DNA from: Lucinisca nassula
Lineage: Eukaryota > Mollusca > Bivalvia > Lucinida > Lucinidae
Length of the DNA stretch: 64,000 bases
NCBI GenBank assembly: GCA_963580285.1
Contig: OY757021.1
Coordinates: forward strand, 97,082,149-97,146,148
Reading direction: 5' to 3'
Shown here: positions 10,170 through 20,708 of the stretch, piece by piece
Position numbering within the stretch: position 1 is the stretch's first letter
Layout of the letters: every line of letters begins with the position of its first letter
The notes under the pieces: generated by a model
Told to the model about the DNA's origin: nothing
Databases searched by the model: none
Seen by the model: only the letters and a program-made list of their open reading frames with translations
Translations under genes and position numbers: made by a program

Positions 10170-10605
10170 CCTTTTCACGTAAACACGCTGACCTCACTGC
10201 GATAAAATTCTATAAATTATCTGCGTGGATTCCTACAAATCAGTGATAGTCACGTGAACTCCAGCACTAATAGAGGTTTTGTCCTTTATACCTTTGGGTC
10301 GATTGATAAACAATCGACCCAAAAACGCCTACGATACCTTTCGTATTACTGTTCAAAATATAGATTGCATTTGCTCGTAACAACCTTTTCACTGAAGCAG
10401 TTCTGGGAGTACCATCAGTCTTTGTTTTGAGCAGATACAAGAACCCCTTTTTTCTCCATGTATGTATGAAATGGCTTTTACAAGAGTATGTCTTACGCGG
10501 TTAGAGTAGCCTTTCAAACCGGTAGATCGGTGCACATACCTGTGCAAACAGTGCACCTACAGATGGGAAGCTCAAGGGGAGCTATATTTGTTACCGCCCC
10601 ATTTA

Positions 10606-10643
10606 GAAAACACGCCAATACAAATACGTTGTAGATTAAACGC

Positions 10644-10692
<49 letters not shown>

Positions 10693-10838
10693 CACAAAAA
10701 AAACACGAAAATTTTCAGACGAAAAATCGTGATATTTTTTTTTATTTCTGTGCAAAATATAGAACGTGGGTACACGTTAGAACCGCGATTCTAACGAGTG
10801 CCCATAATCTATGTTTTTGAGCAGAAATAATAATGATG

Positions 10839-10878
<40 letters not shown>

Positions 10879-10964
10879 TAATAATGTATACCCCTGTAAA
10901 CCCCAGTTTTACCATATAAAAGTGGGGTAAGGGGGACAAAGTTATATAGGTGTGTTTGCGTGAT
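10606..10964 (+). mobile_element. CACG-1 MITE expanded by microsatellites
   Basis: Carries a poly-A of more than 30 bases, a short (CA)n, and a (TAA)n at about 10830-10885, which lengthen both arms. The hairpin is shortened to cgttagaaccgcgattctaacg. Confidence 0.7.
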
Positions 10965-11012
10965 ATTGTTAATTATTTTGACTAAACCACGTATGCTTTT
11001 TAAAAGTAGTGT

Positions 11013-11245
11013 CGACCACACACGAGTACTGGTCAACCGCTTAGAAGGTCTAAGCCTTACCAGGCAAAGTTGTGCGAGTCGGACCGTCCTTGCATATTTA
11101 TCATCTTGGTTCGTTCACGCGATAGGGCTTGAGATGTCATTTTATTACAAAGTCGGGTATTAGTCTCATAAAACTTGAAGCAACGTCTCTAAAATGATCG
11201 AAATAGCTTTGGCGGGGCATGAAACCTCTTTTCAAACAAACATAG
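11013..11245 (+). mobile_element. SINE-1, 5' truncated
   Basis: Begins at the cacacgagtactggt block and ends at gcatgaaacctcttttcaaacaaac. Confidence 0.7.
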
Positions 11246-11274
11246 ATTGTGTTGAGCGAGTCTGAACCACGTCT

Positions 11275-11397
11275 GCTGGAGCGGTGTGGTGCAGTGGTAA
11301 GGCATCGGGTTTGAAATCCTACCCAGGAAAAGAGAACCACATGAAAGATTATTTCTAGTACTAATTGGTTTACCCTCTATAAATAAGGTCGATTATT
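11275..11397 (+). mobile_element. SINE-6 with box B deleted (empty site)
   Basis: Head gtgtggtgcagtggtaaggc joins directly to the 3' body cccaggaaaagagaaccac and ends taccctctataaataagg. The MITE seen in the 5 kb copy is absent. Confidence 0.6.
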
Positions 11398-11400
11398 TTT

Positions 11401-11730
11401 ATACCCCCGCAAACGAAGTTTGAAGGGGGTATATAGGAGTCAGCTTGTCGTCTGTCGTCTGTCGTCGGTGTCTGTCGTCGGTCTGTTACAAAAAACTTTA
11501 ACATAACTTTCTTATTCTTTGACCGATTTCTTTAATATTCACACACCACACACCTTGCTACTAGTACTTAAGATTGATATACACAAACCTGACCTTGACC
11601 TTTACGTTGACCTTCCTCAAGGTCAAATACTTGTAAAAATTTGTCGTCGGTCCGTTACAAAAAACTTTAACGTTGCTCATAACTTCCTTATTCTTTGACC
11701 GATTTCTTTAATATTCACACACCACACACC

Positions 11731-11733
<3 letters not shown>
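11401..11733 (+). mobile_element. HINE-like 5' end and two core repeats
   Basis: Starts with an inverted motif ATACCCCCGC...GGGGGTAT, then a GTCTGTCGTC microsatellite, then two units of about 180 bp (ttacaaaaaactttaac ... ttcacacaccacacacc). The 3' end is missing: it runs into (TTA)n. Confidence 0.5.

Positions 11734-11769
<36 letters not shown>
11733..11769 (+). repeat. (TTA)n microsatellite and CACG-1 scrap
   Basis: About 12 units, followed to 11815 by a remnant of a CACG-1 arm (cgagcacccacaatctgtgt). Confidence 0.8.
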
Positions 11770-11771
<2 letters not shown>

Positions 11772-11992
11772 GAGCACCCACAATCTGTGTTTCGAGCAGA
11801 AATAAAGACAGTATCAAAACTTTCCATGTGAACAGTTTGAAAGACGCCAATCTGGCACACGGGTATTTGGCACACCCATTGTATACTTGTGGACTCTTCC
11901 ATTGATATATGTTGGAAAAGTCCATTTGTCATATAAGGGGTGGCAAGCCTAATTTTTCGTTTTTATTCTATTTTTGACGGAAAATTCTGTTA

Positions 11993-12059
11993 GCAAATAG
12001 TGCAGGCTCTGATCAGACACCGCGTTCTGCGGCGTCTGATCTGGGCCTGCACTGTTTAC
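11993..12059. repeat. PB-hp hairpin
   Basis: gcaaatagtgcaggctctga pairs with the segment ending gggcctgcactgttta. MITE ends around it were not found. Confidence 0.65.
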
Positions 12060-12490
12060 CAAGGTACCCCTTTAGAAGTTTCCCGCATGCAATGGGTCAA
12101 TGTAATGAACAGCGTTCATTTGGCATTAATGGCAAGACTAAATGACATGTACAGAATAAAAGGACTTAACGAACGACTCTGTTACTAACGTCGTAATTGG
12201 GGTTTATTTAATTACTGGTCATAACCCAGACCGAAATACAGCAGGGAACGATAAATTGCTTGACATTTGACGTCAAAAAATGGTTTATTCTGATACTCGT
12301 AGGCTATTTTCAGAAAGAAAAACGATCATTTTGTTGCCGCGAACATACGAATAAGAATATAAGAGTTTCCCATATGACTATTTTGCTGCCACTCAGGGAG
12401 TACCACGAGACTTTGCAGACAGATGTTGAACATTGACCTCGACACCACGACCTAATAACTATATATACCCTTGTCAACCACATTTTTGAA
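12060..12490. other. Unassigned interval
   Basis: No exon or named repeat, apart from a possible PB-hp end (tgcaatgggtcaa) near 12088. Confidence 0.35.
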
Positions 12491-12493
12491 AAG

Positions 12494-12733
12494 CGTAATT
12501 TTGACCCCTCTAAAACCCCTCTTTTTCATCATGAGTAAACTTGAGTGTACATGGGTAAACATTATTTTTCTTATTTCCGCTCCCAGATGAGAGGCTCTTA
12601 GACTTTGTGTGCCAATTATATCCCACCCCCGCCACCCCGAGAAATATAAAAATATCAGACTTTTTTATTTGAAATTTGTTACGTTTTGGTGGTAAAATTT
12701 TCAATATATTTGAATTGGTGTGTTTCGTAGTGA
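12494..12733 (-). mobile_element. Degenerate CACG-1 MITE
   Basis: Arms recognisable (ctctaaaacccctct; ggtggtaaaattttcaatat), hairpin destroyed. Confidence 0.55.
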
Positions 12734-12756
12734 CAAGAGTATAAATCATTTTTTTC

Positions 12757-12961
12757 TAACCCTTATCTTGCTGTTCACGACGTCTTTGCAAACAGTGTAG
12801 ATCCAGATCAGATGGCTTCTGAAGAAGCCATCTGATCAGGATGTACACTTTTTGGCATTCAGTTTATGAATTTGTAGCAATAAATTACATCGAGTAATTT
12901 GATTGGTTGATAGACAGAAATGGGTGTGTCTTAAATGAATATTCAGCAAGATAAGGGTTAA
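12757..12961. mobile_element. PB-hp MITE, long-TIR subfamily
   Basis: TIR TAACCCTTATCTTGCTG pairs with CAGCAAGATAAGGGTTA. The hairpin is at about 12790-12856. Nearly the same as the copy at 61881-62093. Confidence 0.75.
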
Positions 12962-13044
12962 TCTGGCTCAGGAACAGATTGTCGGTACATTGTACTAGGA
13001 GTTCTAATAGGCAGCCACAATGTGTGTTTGAAGTTATACACGTT

Positions 13045-13105
13045 TAAGATGTGCTATTATTATTACATGTATTATTATAATCATTATTATTATTATTATT
13101 GTTAT
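13045..13105 (+). repeat. Imperfect (ATT)n
   Basis: Interrupted ATT repeats. Confidence 0.7.
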
Positions 13106-13107
13106 TA

Positions 13108-13345
13108 TTTACGGTCCTTTCAAGATTGTATTATTTATTTCAAGCCGATCGTTACATAGAACCAGGAAAGTCATCTGACCTTCCATCTAGTTACAATGTA
13201 CTGAACACCCTTCTATACCTCATTTCATATAGATACATGTGTATTTTTGGTTTTACGGCCCTTTAAAAGTTATAATACTCATAGCGAGCCGATCATTAAT
13301 CACAGGTGGGCGAAAACCTGAGTACCCGAAGAAAAACCACATGAC
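13108..13345 (-). mobile_element. Two SINE-3 fragments
   Basis: Two successive minus-strand pieces, each with tttacggNcctttnaaagntt and gagccgatcntta: 13108-13205 and 13255-13345. Both lack the tRNA head. Confidence 0.6.
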
Positions 13346-13374
13346 AGATACATGTTTATAGAGAAAAGTAAGGT

Positions 13375-13560
13375 TTACGTTTTTTTTCACCATTTTCCTT
13401 TTAGTTGCAGAAAACATAGCTGGCCTGTACTCGTTTGAACGACCTCAATGATGCGGTTCTAACGATCACCAACAGTCTCTATTTAAGAAAATATACGAAT
13501 AAAACAAAACAAAATCCAACATTTTCATCTGAAAAATACAGGTTCTAGAATTGAAAAGGA
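13375..13560 (-). mobile_element. CACG-1 remnant
   Basis: Eroded hairpin (gtttgaacgacctcaatgatgcggttctaacg) and one arm. Confidence 0.5.
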
Positions 13561-13721
13561 AACAATTTTAGTGCTCAGATGTGTTATTGTAATGCGTTGA
13601 TCGAAAAGTGAGAGACCGAATGGTTAAGAGACAGCGCTCTGGTCCGGTAGACCACGGAGGCCCGCAGATGTAAGAAAACTACCACAATTTGCCATCCCTG
13701 AAACAATTTCTAATTACGGCC

Positions 13722-13964
13722 TAAAGGGGAACGGGAGCACCTTCAGGGGAAGCAACTCATGCAAAGTATTTTGTCTCCCATGTCAATATAGGGGTCAACT
13801 CTTAAAGGAAAGAATTTGCTCCTGAGAAGCAAATTCTTTCCTTTAAGAGTAGACCCCTTTTTCAGTGGGACAGAGCTTAGAGAAAAGCGAACATGAGGTC
13901 CCGAAAGATGTCTCCTATTGAAAAATGGTGGAAAAATCTGCCCAGGTGTTCCCATTCCTCTTAA
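13722..13964 (-). mobile_element. GAATG-hp MITE
   Basis: Full length. The hairpin CTCTTAAAGGAAAGAATTTG/CAAATTCTTTCCTTTAAGAG is at about 13799-13849, and the right end is ggtgttcccattcctcttaa. Confidence 0.75.
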
Positions 13965-14127
13965 AAGGAATGCAGGATCTCTAACGAGTGGTCATTTCAT
14001 ATAGAATTTATGAAACAATTTTCCGACGAGTTTCGTAATTTTCATTAAGCAATGTCCGCGAGTGTAAGATGCTGTTCATCAAATAACGACTTCAAATCGG
14101 GTTTAATCCCCGAAGAAAGAAAACAAG

Positions 14128-14349
14128 CTTTTATTATTTTGACCCCCAATGAACCCCACTTTTACATAGTAAAACTGGGGTTTACGGTGGTAAACAATAT
14201 TTTTCTTATTTCTGCCCAAAACATAGACTGCGGGTACAGTCACCGAGACGATTTCCCACAATCTATGTTTTGAGTATAAATAAGAAAAATATCAGATTTT
14301 TTTCATATGAAATTTTTCATTTTATGGTGGTAAAATTTTAATGTATATC
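14128..14349 (-). mobile_element. CACG-1 MITE, cut by SINE-5
   Basis: Starts ttttgacccccaatgaacccc and stops at aatgtatatctgg where SINE-5 begins. The terminal GGCGTGTTTTCG is absent. Confidence 0.65.
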
Positions 14350-14789
14350 TGGCCCCGATAGCTCAGTTGGTAGAGTGTCCGCTCCGGGGAACGGGAGGTC
14401 ACGGGTTCGATCCCGGGCCGCGACATACCAAAGTCGTTAAGAATGGTACCAGCTGCTCCTCGCTTGACACTCAGATTTACGGGGTAGAGCTGGGACTGGT
14501 CGACCCAGTGTCAGGATAATGTGACTGGGTGTGGTATCATGTAATGTGTCTGGGACATGATTCTTCAGTGAGGCAGCACTATAAAAGTGAGCATTGAACT
14601 CTCTGTCGCAACCAGAGACCATCGTGATATGACTGAACTAGAGCCAGTGTTTATGAAACACAATGCCCCCAACTGCTTGACCCTAACACTGCTTGTCCCT
14701 AACAGTAATTGAGATATCTTGTTTTTATGTGGCTGTAATGCTGAAATTACACAAGAAAAGCTGTAGTTAATCATCTACTCATCATCCCT

Positions 14790-16640
14790 GACCAGTCTGT
14801 GAAGTTTCGGGGAAAAACCTAAAATAGTTTTTTAGATATCTTGCTTACAAACTTAAAACGCGAAAAATTTCAAAGGGCCATAACTCAAGAAAAAAAATTC
14901 GGATTTTTTTCAAAAGTTAATCAGTTCATCTACTCATCATCCCCAACCAGCCTGTAAAGTTTCAGGGCAATAGCTCAAACAATTTTTGAGATATCTTGCT
15001 TACAAGCTGAAAACACGAAAAAAATCAAAGGGCCATAACTCAAGAAAAAAAAATTGGATTTTTTTCAAAAGTTAATCAGTTCATCTACTCATCATACCCA
15101 ACCAGTCTGTGAAGTTTTGGGGAAAAACCTCATATAATTTTTGAGATATCTTGCTTACAAACTTAAAACGCGAAAAATTTCAAAGGGCCATAACTCAAGA
15201 AAAAAATATAGGATTTTTTTTCAACAGTTAATCAGTTCATCTACACATCATCCCAAACCAGCTTGTAAAGTTGCAGGGCAATCGCTCAAACAATTATTGA
15301 GATATCTTGCTTACAAGCTGAAAACACGAAAAAAATCTAAGGGCCATAACTCAAGAAAAAAAATCGGATTTTTTTCAAAAGTTGATCAGTTCATCTACTC
15401 ATCATCCCCGACAAGTCTGTGAAGTTTCGGGGAAAAACCTCAAATAGTTTTTTAGATATCTTGCTTACAAACTTAAAACGCGAAAAATTTCAAAGGGCCA
15501 TAACGCAAGAAAAAAATTTCTGATTTTTTTCAAAAGTTAATCAGTTCATCTACTCATCATCCCCAACCAGCATGTAAAGTTTCAGGGCAATAGCTCAAAC
15601 AGTTTTTGAGATATCTTGCTTACAAGATTTCATAGTATTTTTTGCAAAGGGGCATAACTCAAAAAAGGGGCATAATCCTGACGAGAAAAAAAACACGGGT
15701 CAATTATTTTTTCATGAGGAATCCATATATGAAATTTCAAAAACCTAGCACCCATGGTTCTAAAGTTATGCTATGCAGTAAAAAGTGGGACGGACGTAAG
15801 GACGGAAGGACGGAAGGACGCCAAAACGCGAAAAATTTCAAAGGGCCATAACTCAAGAAAAAAATTTCGGATTTTTTTCAAAAGTTAATCAGTTCATCTA
15901 CTCATCATCCCCAACCAGCCTGTAAAGTTTCAGGGCAATAGCTCAAACAATTTTTGAGATATCTTGCTTACAAGCTGAAAACACGAAAAAAATCAAAGGG
16001 CCATAACTCAAGAAAAAAAAATTGGATTTTTTTCAAAAGTTAATCAGTTCATCTACTCATCATACCCAACCAGTCTGTGAAGTTTTGGGGAAAAACCTCA
16101 TATAGTTTTTGAGATATCTTGCTTACAAACTTAAAACGCGAAAAATTTCAAAGGGCCATAACTCAAGAAAAAAATATAGGATTTTTTTCAACAGTTAATC
16201 AGTTCATCTACACATCATCCCAAACCAGCTTGTAAAGTTGCAGGGCAATCGCTCAAACAATTATTGAGATATCTTGCTTACAAGCTGAAAACACGAAAAA
16301 AATCTAAGGGCCATAACTCAAGAAAAAAAAATCGGATTTTTTTCAAAAGTTGATCAGTTCATCTACTCATCATCCCCGACAAGTCTGTGAAGTTTCGGGG
16401 AAAAACCTCAAATAGTTTTTTTAGATATCTTGCTTACAAACTTAAAACGCGAAAAATTTCAAAGGGCCATAACTCAAGAAAAAAATTTCTGATTTTTTTC
16501 AAAAGTTAATCAGTTCATCTACTCATCATCCCCAACCAGCATGTAAAGTTTCAGGGCAATAGCTCAAACAGCTTTTGAGATATCTTGCTTACAAGATTTC
16601 ATAGTATTTTTTGCAAAGGGGCATAACTCAAAAAAGGGGC
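14790..16640 (+). repeat. 155-bp dimeric core repeats with 968-bp higher-order duplication
   Basis: Units share gggccataactcaagaaaa, agttcatctactcatcatcc and gagatatcttgcttacaa. They alternate between two types: ACTTAAAACGCGAAAAATTTC and GCTGAAAACACGAAAAAAATC. Block 14855-15822 is repeated as 15823-16790, with the join inside the GGACGGAAGG tract. Confidence 0.85.
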
Positions 16641-16756
16641 ATAATCCTGACGAGAAAAAAAACACGGGTCAATTATTTTTTCATGAGGAATCCATATATG
16701 AAATTTCAAAAACCTAGCACCCATGGTTCTAAAGTTATGCTATGCAGTAAAAAGTG

Positions 16757-16806
16757 GGACGGACGTAAGGACGGACGGACGGACGGACGGAAGGACGGAC
16801 GGACGA
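16757..16806 (+). repeat. (GGAC)n tract of the HINE
   Basis: About 12 units of GGAC/GGAA just inside the 5' end of the element. A shorter tract is at 15790-15820. Confidence 0.85.
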
Positions 16807-16993
16807 ACAGGGCAAAACCAATATGCCCCCACAACTTCTTCGAAGTTGGGGGCATAAAAATTGTTGAAAGCGACGTTAAACCCGAATTCACACACACACA
16901 TATCTGAATATGTGAAGTTCAAAATAATTTTATAAGAATCACAGGGCTGTCACCAACGGCGTTAAGACGTTACGTGTCAGTAACCATGCGCTA

Positions 16994-17316
16994 CAATAAT
17001 TTGTACGACCCCCGCCCATCGGTGCTAGAAGAAATAGACTGGGCTGCACGATGCTTCCACGCAGAGCTGAAACTAACCGCGCATGAGCACTGGTAAACCG
17101 CATATGGGTTCTAAGCATGCCCAGGAGTGGTGCGGGTTGGACCGTCCATGGATATAAACCCTATTGGTTTAATTGTACGGCAGGGCTTGGGGTGTCATTT
17201 TATCTCAATGTCGGGTAAAAATCCCACAAAATTGGATGCAACGTCTCCAAAATGACCTATAAGGTGTTGACGGGGACGTTAAACCTAAAAACAAACAAAA
17301 CAAACAATAATTTGTA
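16994..17316 (+). mobile_element. SINE-1 with 12-bp TSD
   Basis: Flanked by CAATAATTTGTA at 16994-17005 and 17305-17316. Body complete, tail aaacctaaaaacaaacaaaa. Confidence 0.85.
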
Positions 17317-17497
17317 ACGCTTTGGACAGAATGAACAGTCACGTCTATCCTAGGCCGAGAAGCTAGATGAAATACGACAATTCTAGAAGAAAACGATTCA
17401 TTATATGTTCTGACACCTTAAAGCTGTTCATGAATGATAACTTCCCATACTTGGCTCATTAACCCGATTATGCCCAGCGTCCTACGTTTGGGACTTG

Positions 17498-17563
17498 GCA
17501 AACAGAGCTGATCTAGATCAAACGCCGCAGAACGCGGCGTTTGATCCAGATCAACACTGTTGG
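17498..17563. repeat. PB-hp hairpin
   Basis: caaacgccgcagaacgcggcgtttg core. A TTAACCCG motif at 17459 may be the element end. Confidence 0.65.
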
Positions 17564-17893
17564 CCTAAAGCTCAGATATTTTTGTAACCGCTAACGGAAT
17601 TTGGACAAATCTGAAACTCCAATAATTAGAAATAGACCACTTCCAAGCTACATGTATTAGGTTGAAGATCCTATTGTCATACGTGGGTTTGTAGAATAAT
17701 CATGCGCTAAATGGCGCTTTTATAACATTGCCAGATCGAAAAAATAGTTCCGGCGAACTTGGCTGCACAAAACATTTACAGAAATAATCGGGTAATGATA
17801 ATAAGTCTTTGCCTTGCTTTTTTGTTTATTTTCAGTCCTGAACATAACTGTTTGAGCTCATTGAGGCAGTTCTTATCAATGGAATTTCCTACG

Positions 17894-18172
17894 CATTACG
17901 ATAATTCGCCCGTACGACATAGTGCATTTTTCACATCTCCAAAATGGCTACTTTTCTGATGAAAACCCTTCACATTTTTCTTATAAACGCTCAAAACATA
18001 GGATGTGAGTGCTCGTTTGAACCGCCTCATTGAGGCGGTTCTAACGAGTACCCACAACCTATGTCTTGGAGCAGAAATAAGAAAAATAACGAATACCCCC
18101 GTAAACCACAGTTTTCTCTATATAAAGTGGGGTTTAGGGGGGTCTTCATTTCACGGACTTGTTCACGTGATG
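17894..18172 (-). mobile_element. CACG-2 MITE
   Basis: Complete: ends CATTACGATAATTCGCCCG and CACGGACTTGTTCACGTGATG, perfect hairpin around tcattga. Confidence 0.85.
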
Positions 18173-18184
18173 GATTTGGAATAT

Positions 18185-18185
18185 A

Positions 18186-18225
<40 letters not shown>
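18185..18225 (+). repeat. (TAA)n microsatellite
   Basis: About 13 units. Confidence 0.9.
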
Positions 18226-18230
<5 letters not shown>

Positions 18231-18315
18231 CAGAACTTGTACATGCATGTAATTTAGTTTGGTCGTTTGGTCATCTCACTTTTTTCCTTTTAAAGTTTTT
18301 TTTTCTAAGACTTAC

Positions 18316-18581
18316 ATGGCATTGGTATAGTTCGAACAATTTGACATGAGACTGACCTTTATGCAAGGAATAAATTTGCCAGTGCTGTCGCCTAATACGT
18401 CGGCTTTCGTAAACTTCTCGTGAATTTTCGGCATCACGTGAATAACGACCCATTTACCGACCTCTATGTATTGTATAACAGTATCGACATCTTCGGAAAA
18501 CGACGAAGATAAATACATGCATTCAGTCGGGTGTGAAATGATGTTAATAGAGTTCACCAGTCTCAGGTCAATTTGTTCGAA
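18316..18581 (-). CDS. Candidate internal exon, function unknown
   Basis: On the minus strand 88 codons are open. The reading starts FEQIDLRLVNSIN directly after TATAG (AG acceptor at 18582-18583) and ends SNCSNYTNA plus AT before GTAAGT (18310-18315), a consensus splice donor. Residue composition is balanced and protein-like, with EVGKWVVIHVMPKI in the middle. An in-frame TAG spans the acceptor, so the frame cannot extend upstream. No repeat family covers it. I do not recognise the domain. It could be one exon of a host gene on the minus strand or a stranded exon of a decayed gene. Confidence 0.45.
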
Positions 18582-18905
18582 CTATACATGTATGTAAATG
18601 TAGCGTTACACGTATTGCAATTGAGCTGATAGAAAACCATAGAAAATCAAAATGCGCTCCAGGGTACCAAATACCTGCAACATAATATTCTTCTATTTTG
18701 AATCAAGACATTATATTTCAGTACAGACTAACTTTAACTTTATTGTTTCTGTTCCAAAACAGACTGCGAGCGCTTAAAGCTTGTTACTTACGTCAATCAG
18801 TCCGTTTAATGGCTTGTAATTTAGCTGCCCAGTAAACACTATTTAGATAATATTGAGCCAGGCATTTGACGTAACAGGCACGAGGAGTTAACCAGTCTAG
18901 TGCAC
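18582..18905. other. Unassigned interval, possibly intron
   Basis: No repeat recognised. It would be the upstream intron of the candidate exon. Confidence 0.3.
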
Positions 18906-18907
18906 AT

Positions 18908-19120
18908 TCAGTTACGAAAACACACCCGTGCGATATAGTGCATTTTGCACATGTCTTAAACGGCTGCTTTTCTGATGAATTCTGATTTATACTGGTTCTA
19001 ACGAGTATCCACAACCTACGTTTTGGAACAGAAGTAATAAAAATAGCGTATATCCACGTAAGCATAATTTTTATCTATATGTCTAGGGGGTGTTCACTAC
19101 ACGGACTTTTTCACGTGATG
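18908..19120 (-). mobile_element. CACG-2 MITE, half hairpin lost
   Basis: Only ctggttctaacgag of the centre is left. The right end is ttcacgtgatg. Confidence 0.65.
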
Positions 19121-19173
19121 TGATGTTGCCAGCCCGTTATGTACTAACCCGTGACTTCCTGTTTGACGCGTAC

Positions 19174-19395
19174 CATCACGTGAAGAAGTCTATGTAATGA
19201 ACAACCGCTAAACTCACTTTATATAGAGAAAACTGGAGTTAATGGGGGTATACACTATTTTACATATTTCCTCTCCAAGACATAGGTGTGGGTACTTGCA
19301 CCCACAACCTACGTTTGCAGTATAAATAAGAAACATGTCAATGGGGGTTCATGGAAAAGTAGCCATTTTGGATGTGCAAAAAATCCTTTTTATCA
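19174..19395 (+). mobile_element. CACG-2 MITE, 3' part lost
   Basis: Starts CATCACGTGAAGAAGTC. The centre is cut to gtgggtacttgcacccac. It abuts the next copy. Confidence 0.6.
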
Positions 19396-19672
19396 CATCA
19401 CGTGAACAAGTCCGTGAAATGAAGACCACCTATACCCCACTTTATATGGAGAAAACGGGGGTTTACGGGGGTATACATTATTTTTCTTATTTATACTCCA
19501 AGACATAGGTTGTGGGTACTCGTTAGAACTGCCTCAATGAGTCGGTTCTAACGAGCACCCACGACCTATATTTGCAGTATTTATAAGAAAAATATCAAGG
19601 ATTTTCATCAGAAAAGTAGCCATTTTGAGATGAGAAATATGTACTATGTCGCACGGGTGTGTTATCGTAATG
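19396..19672 (+). mobile_element. CACG-2 MITE, complete
   Basis: Good reference copy: CATCACGTGAACAAGTCCGTG to CACGGGTGTGTTATCGTAATG. Confidence 0.85.
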
Positions 19673-19777
19673 CACGGGTGTGCTATCGTAATGCACGGGT
19701 GTGTTATCGTAATGCACGGGTGTGTTATCGTAATGCACGGGTGTGCTATCGTAATGCACGGGTGTGCTATCGTAATG
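19652..19777 (+). repeat. Tandem amplification of a CACG-2 end (6 x 21 bp)
   Basis: The last 21 bases of the preceding MITE (CACGGGTGTGYTATCGTAATG) occur six times head to tail without gaps. Units differ only at one C/T position. Confidence 0.9.
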
Positions 19778-19834
19778 CGAGGCCGGCCGTGTAATGAATG
19801 TCATTATAAACCCTACATTACTGTATATATAAAC

Positions 19835-20120
19835 GGCCCCTGTTCATAGGGGCTTGAAGAAATAGATGGGCTGCCTAATGCTTCCACGCAAAGCTGAAAC
19901 CGACCGCACACGAGTTGGTAAACTGTTTAGAGGCACCACGTAAGCCTGCCCATGCAAAGCAGTGCAAGTCGGACCGTCCATGCTTTATAGCCCTATTGGT
20001 TTCATTGGGCGACAGGGCTTGGGATGTCGTTTCATCTGAAAGTCTCACAAAATTGGAAGCAACGTCTCCAAAATGACCTATACTGTGTTGACGTTGACAT
20101 TAAACCTCAAATTAAAAGCT
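19835..20120 (+). mobile_element. SINE-1
   Basis: Near full length. The head palindrome is eroded (ggcccctgttcatagggg) and a short deletion follows catctgaaagtctc. Confidence 0.75.
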
Positions 20121-20230
20121 AAAACTATGGATTTCCTCATCTGGCGTGCAAGAAATTTTTTTATTATTCTTGCTTATAAAATAGACTGTGGGTTCTCGCA
20201 AGAAACACCTCAACATCATGTGAAAAGTTA

Positions 20231-20390
20231 GTGAGTGTGTTTCAGTTTTACGCCCCACCAACAACTAAGGTCATACGGAGACGGGACCTCCGTTTAAAGA
20301 CTCATCCGAAAGCCTTGAGAAGCCCGGGATCGATCCTGCCATCCCTGGTTTATCAGGCGAGTAGAATAACGACTACATTTGTAGACCACA
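20231..20390 (-). mobile_element. SINE-4
   Basis: Tail and body good. The head is eroded after gcgagtagaataacgactac. Confidence 0.7.
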
Positions 20391-20398
20391 GAGAATTC

Positions 20399-20650
20399 TC
20401 TCACGTGAACATGTCTGTGAAATTAAGACCCCACTAAACCCCACTTTTTATATAGAAAACTGGGGTTAAGTGGGGCAAACATTATTTTCCTTATTTCTGC
20501 TCCAAGACATAGGGTGTGGGTACTCGTTAGAACCGTCTCAGTCAGGCGGTTCTAACAAGCACCCAAAACCTATGTTTGGATTGTAAACAAACAAAAAAAA
20601 AATCGTCAGGAAAATTACATTTTTTGAGGTTTGAAAAATGCTCTATAGCA
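20399..20650 (+). mobile_element. CACG-2 MITE, 3' end eroded
   Basis: Starts TCACGTGAACATGTCTGTG. The hairpin has compensating changes (ccgtctcagtcaggcgg). The right end breaks at ctctatagc. Confidence 0.7.
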
Positions 20651-20708
20651 TTAATGTTGCAGCAGCGCTATGACAACTATCATAACCTTATTCAGAGAAA
20701 TGGCAATG

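Larger units (their letters stand above)
14638..16856 (-). mobile_element. Helentron-associated element (HINE) with pearl-like tandem core
   Basis: Read on the minus strand. The 5' end begins ATGCCCCCAACTTC. A copy of the same motif, inverted (TTGGGGGCAT), lies just inside the 3' end. A GTGTTT-CAT-AAACAC hairpin follows and the element stops at CTAG (14638-14641). The host at the junction is T on both sides. Asymmetric subterminal inverted repeats, a 3' hairpin and T-T insertion are the published signature of Helentron-derived non-autonomous elements. Inside are a (ACGG)n tract and about 155-bp core repeats. No Rep/helicase ORF is present. Confidence 0.65.
14351..16905 (+). mobile_element. 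SINE-5, split by a HINE
   Basis: The head at 14351-14425 is tRNA-like: box A TAGCTCAGTTGGTAGAG and box B GGTTCGATCCC. The body runs to catcgtgatatgactgaa (14637). The rest resumes at 16857: aaattgttgaaagcgacgtt then aaacccgaattcacacacac. Joining the two gives an ordinary SINE with a CA-rich tail, so the material between is a later insertion. Confidence 0.75.

Noticed and set aside
10830..10939. Poly-Tyr/Ile/Asn frames over TAA repeats
   Set aside because: Microsatellite translations, as at 18185, 31360 and 37440.
14351..14425. Functional tRNA gene
   Set aside because: Boxes A and B are good but the stems do not pair fully and a SINE body follows.
15642..16907. Two similar ORFs (MQRGITQKRG...) 969 bp apart
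   Set aside because: They are HINE core repeat sequence copied by the block duplication, not conserved genes.
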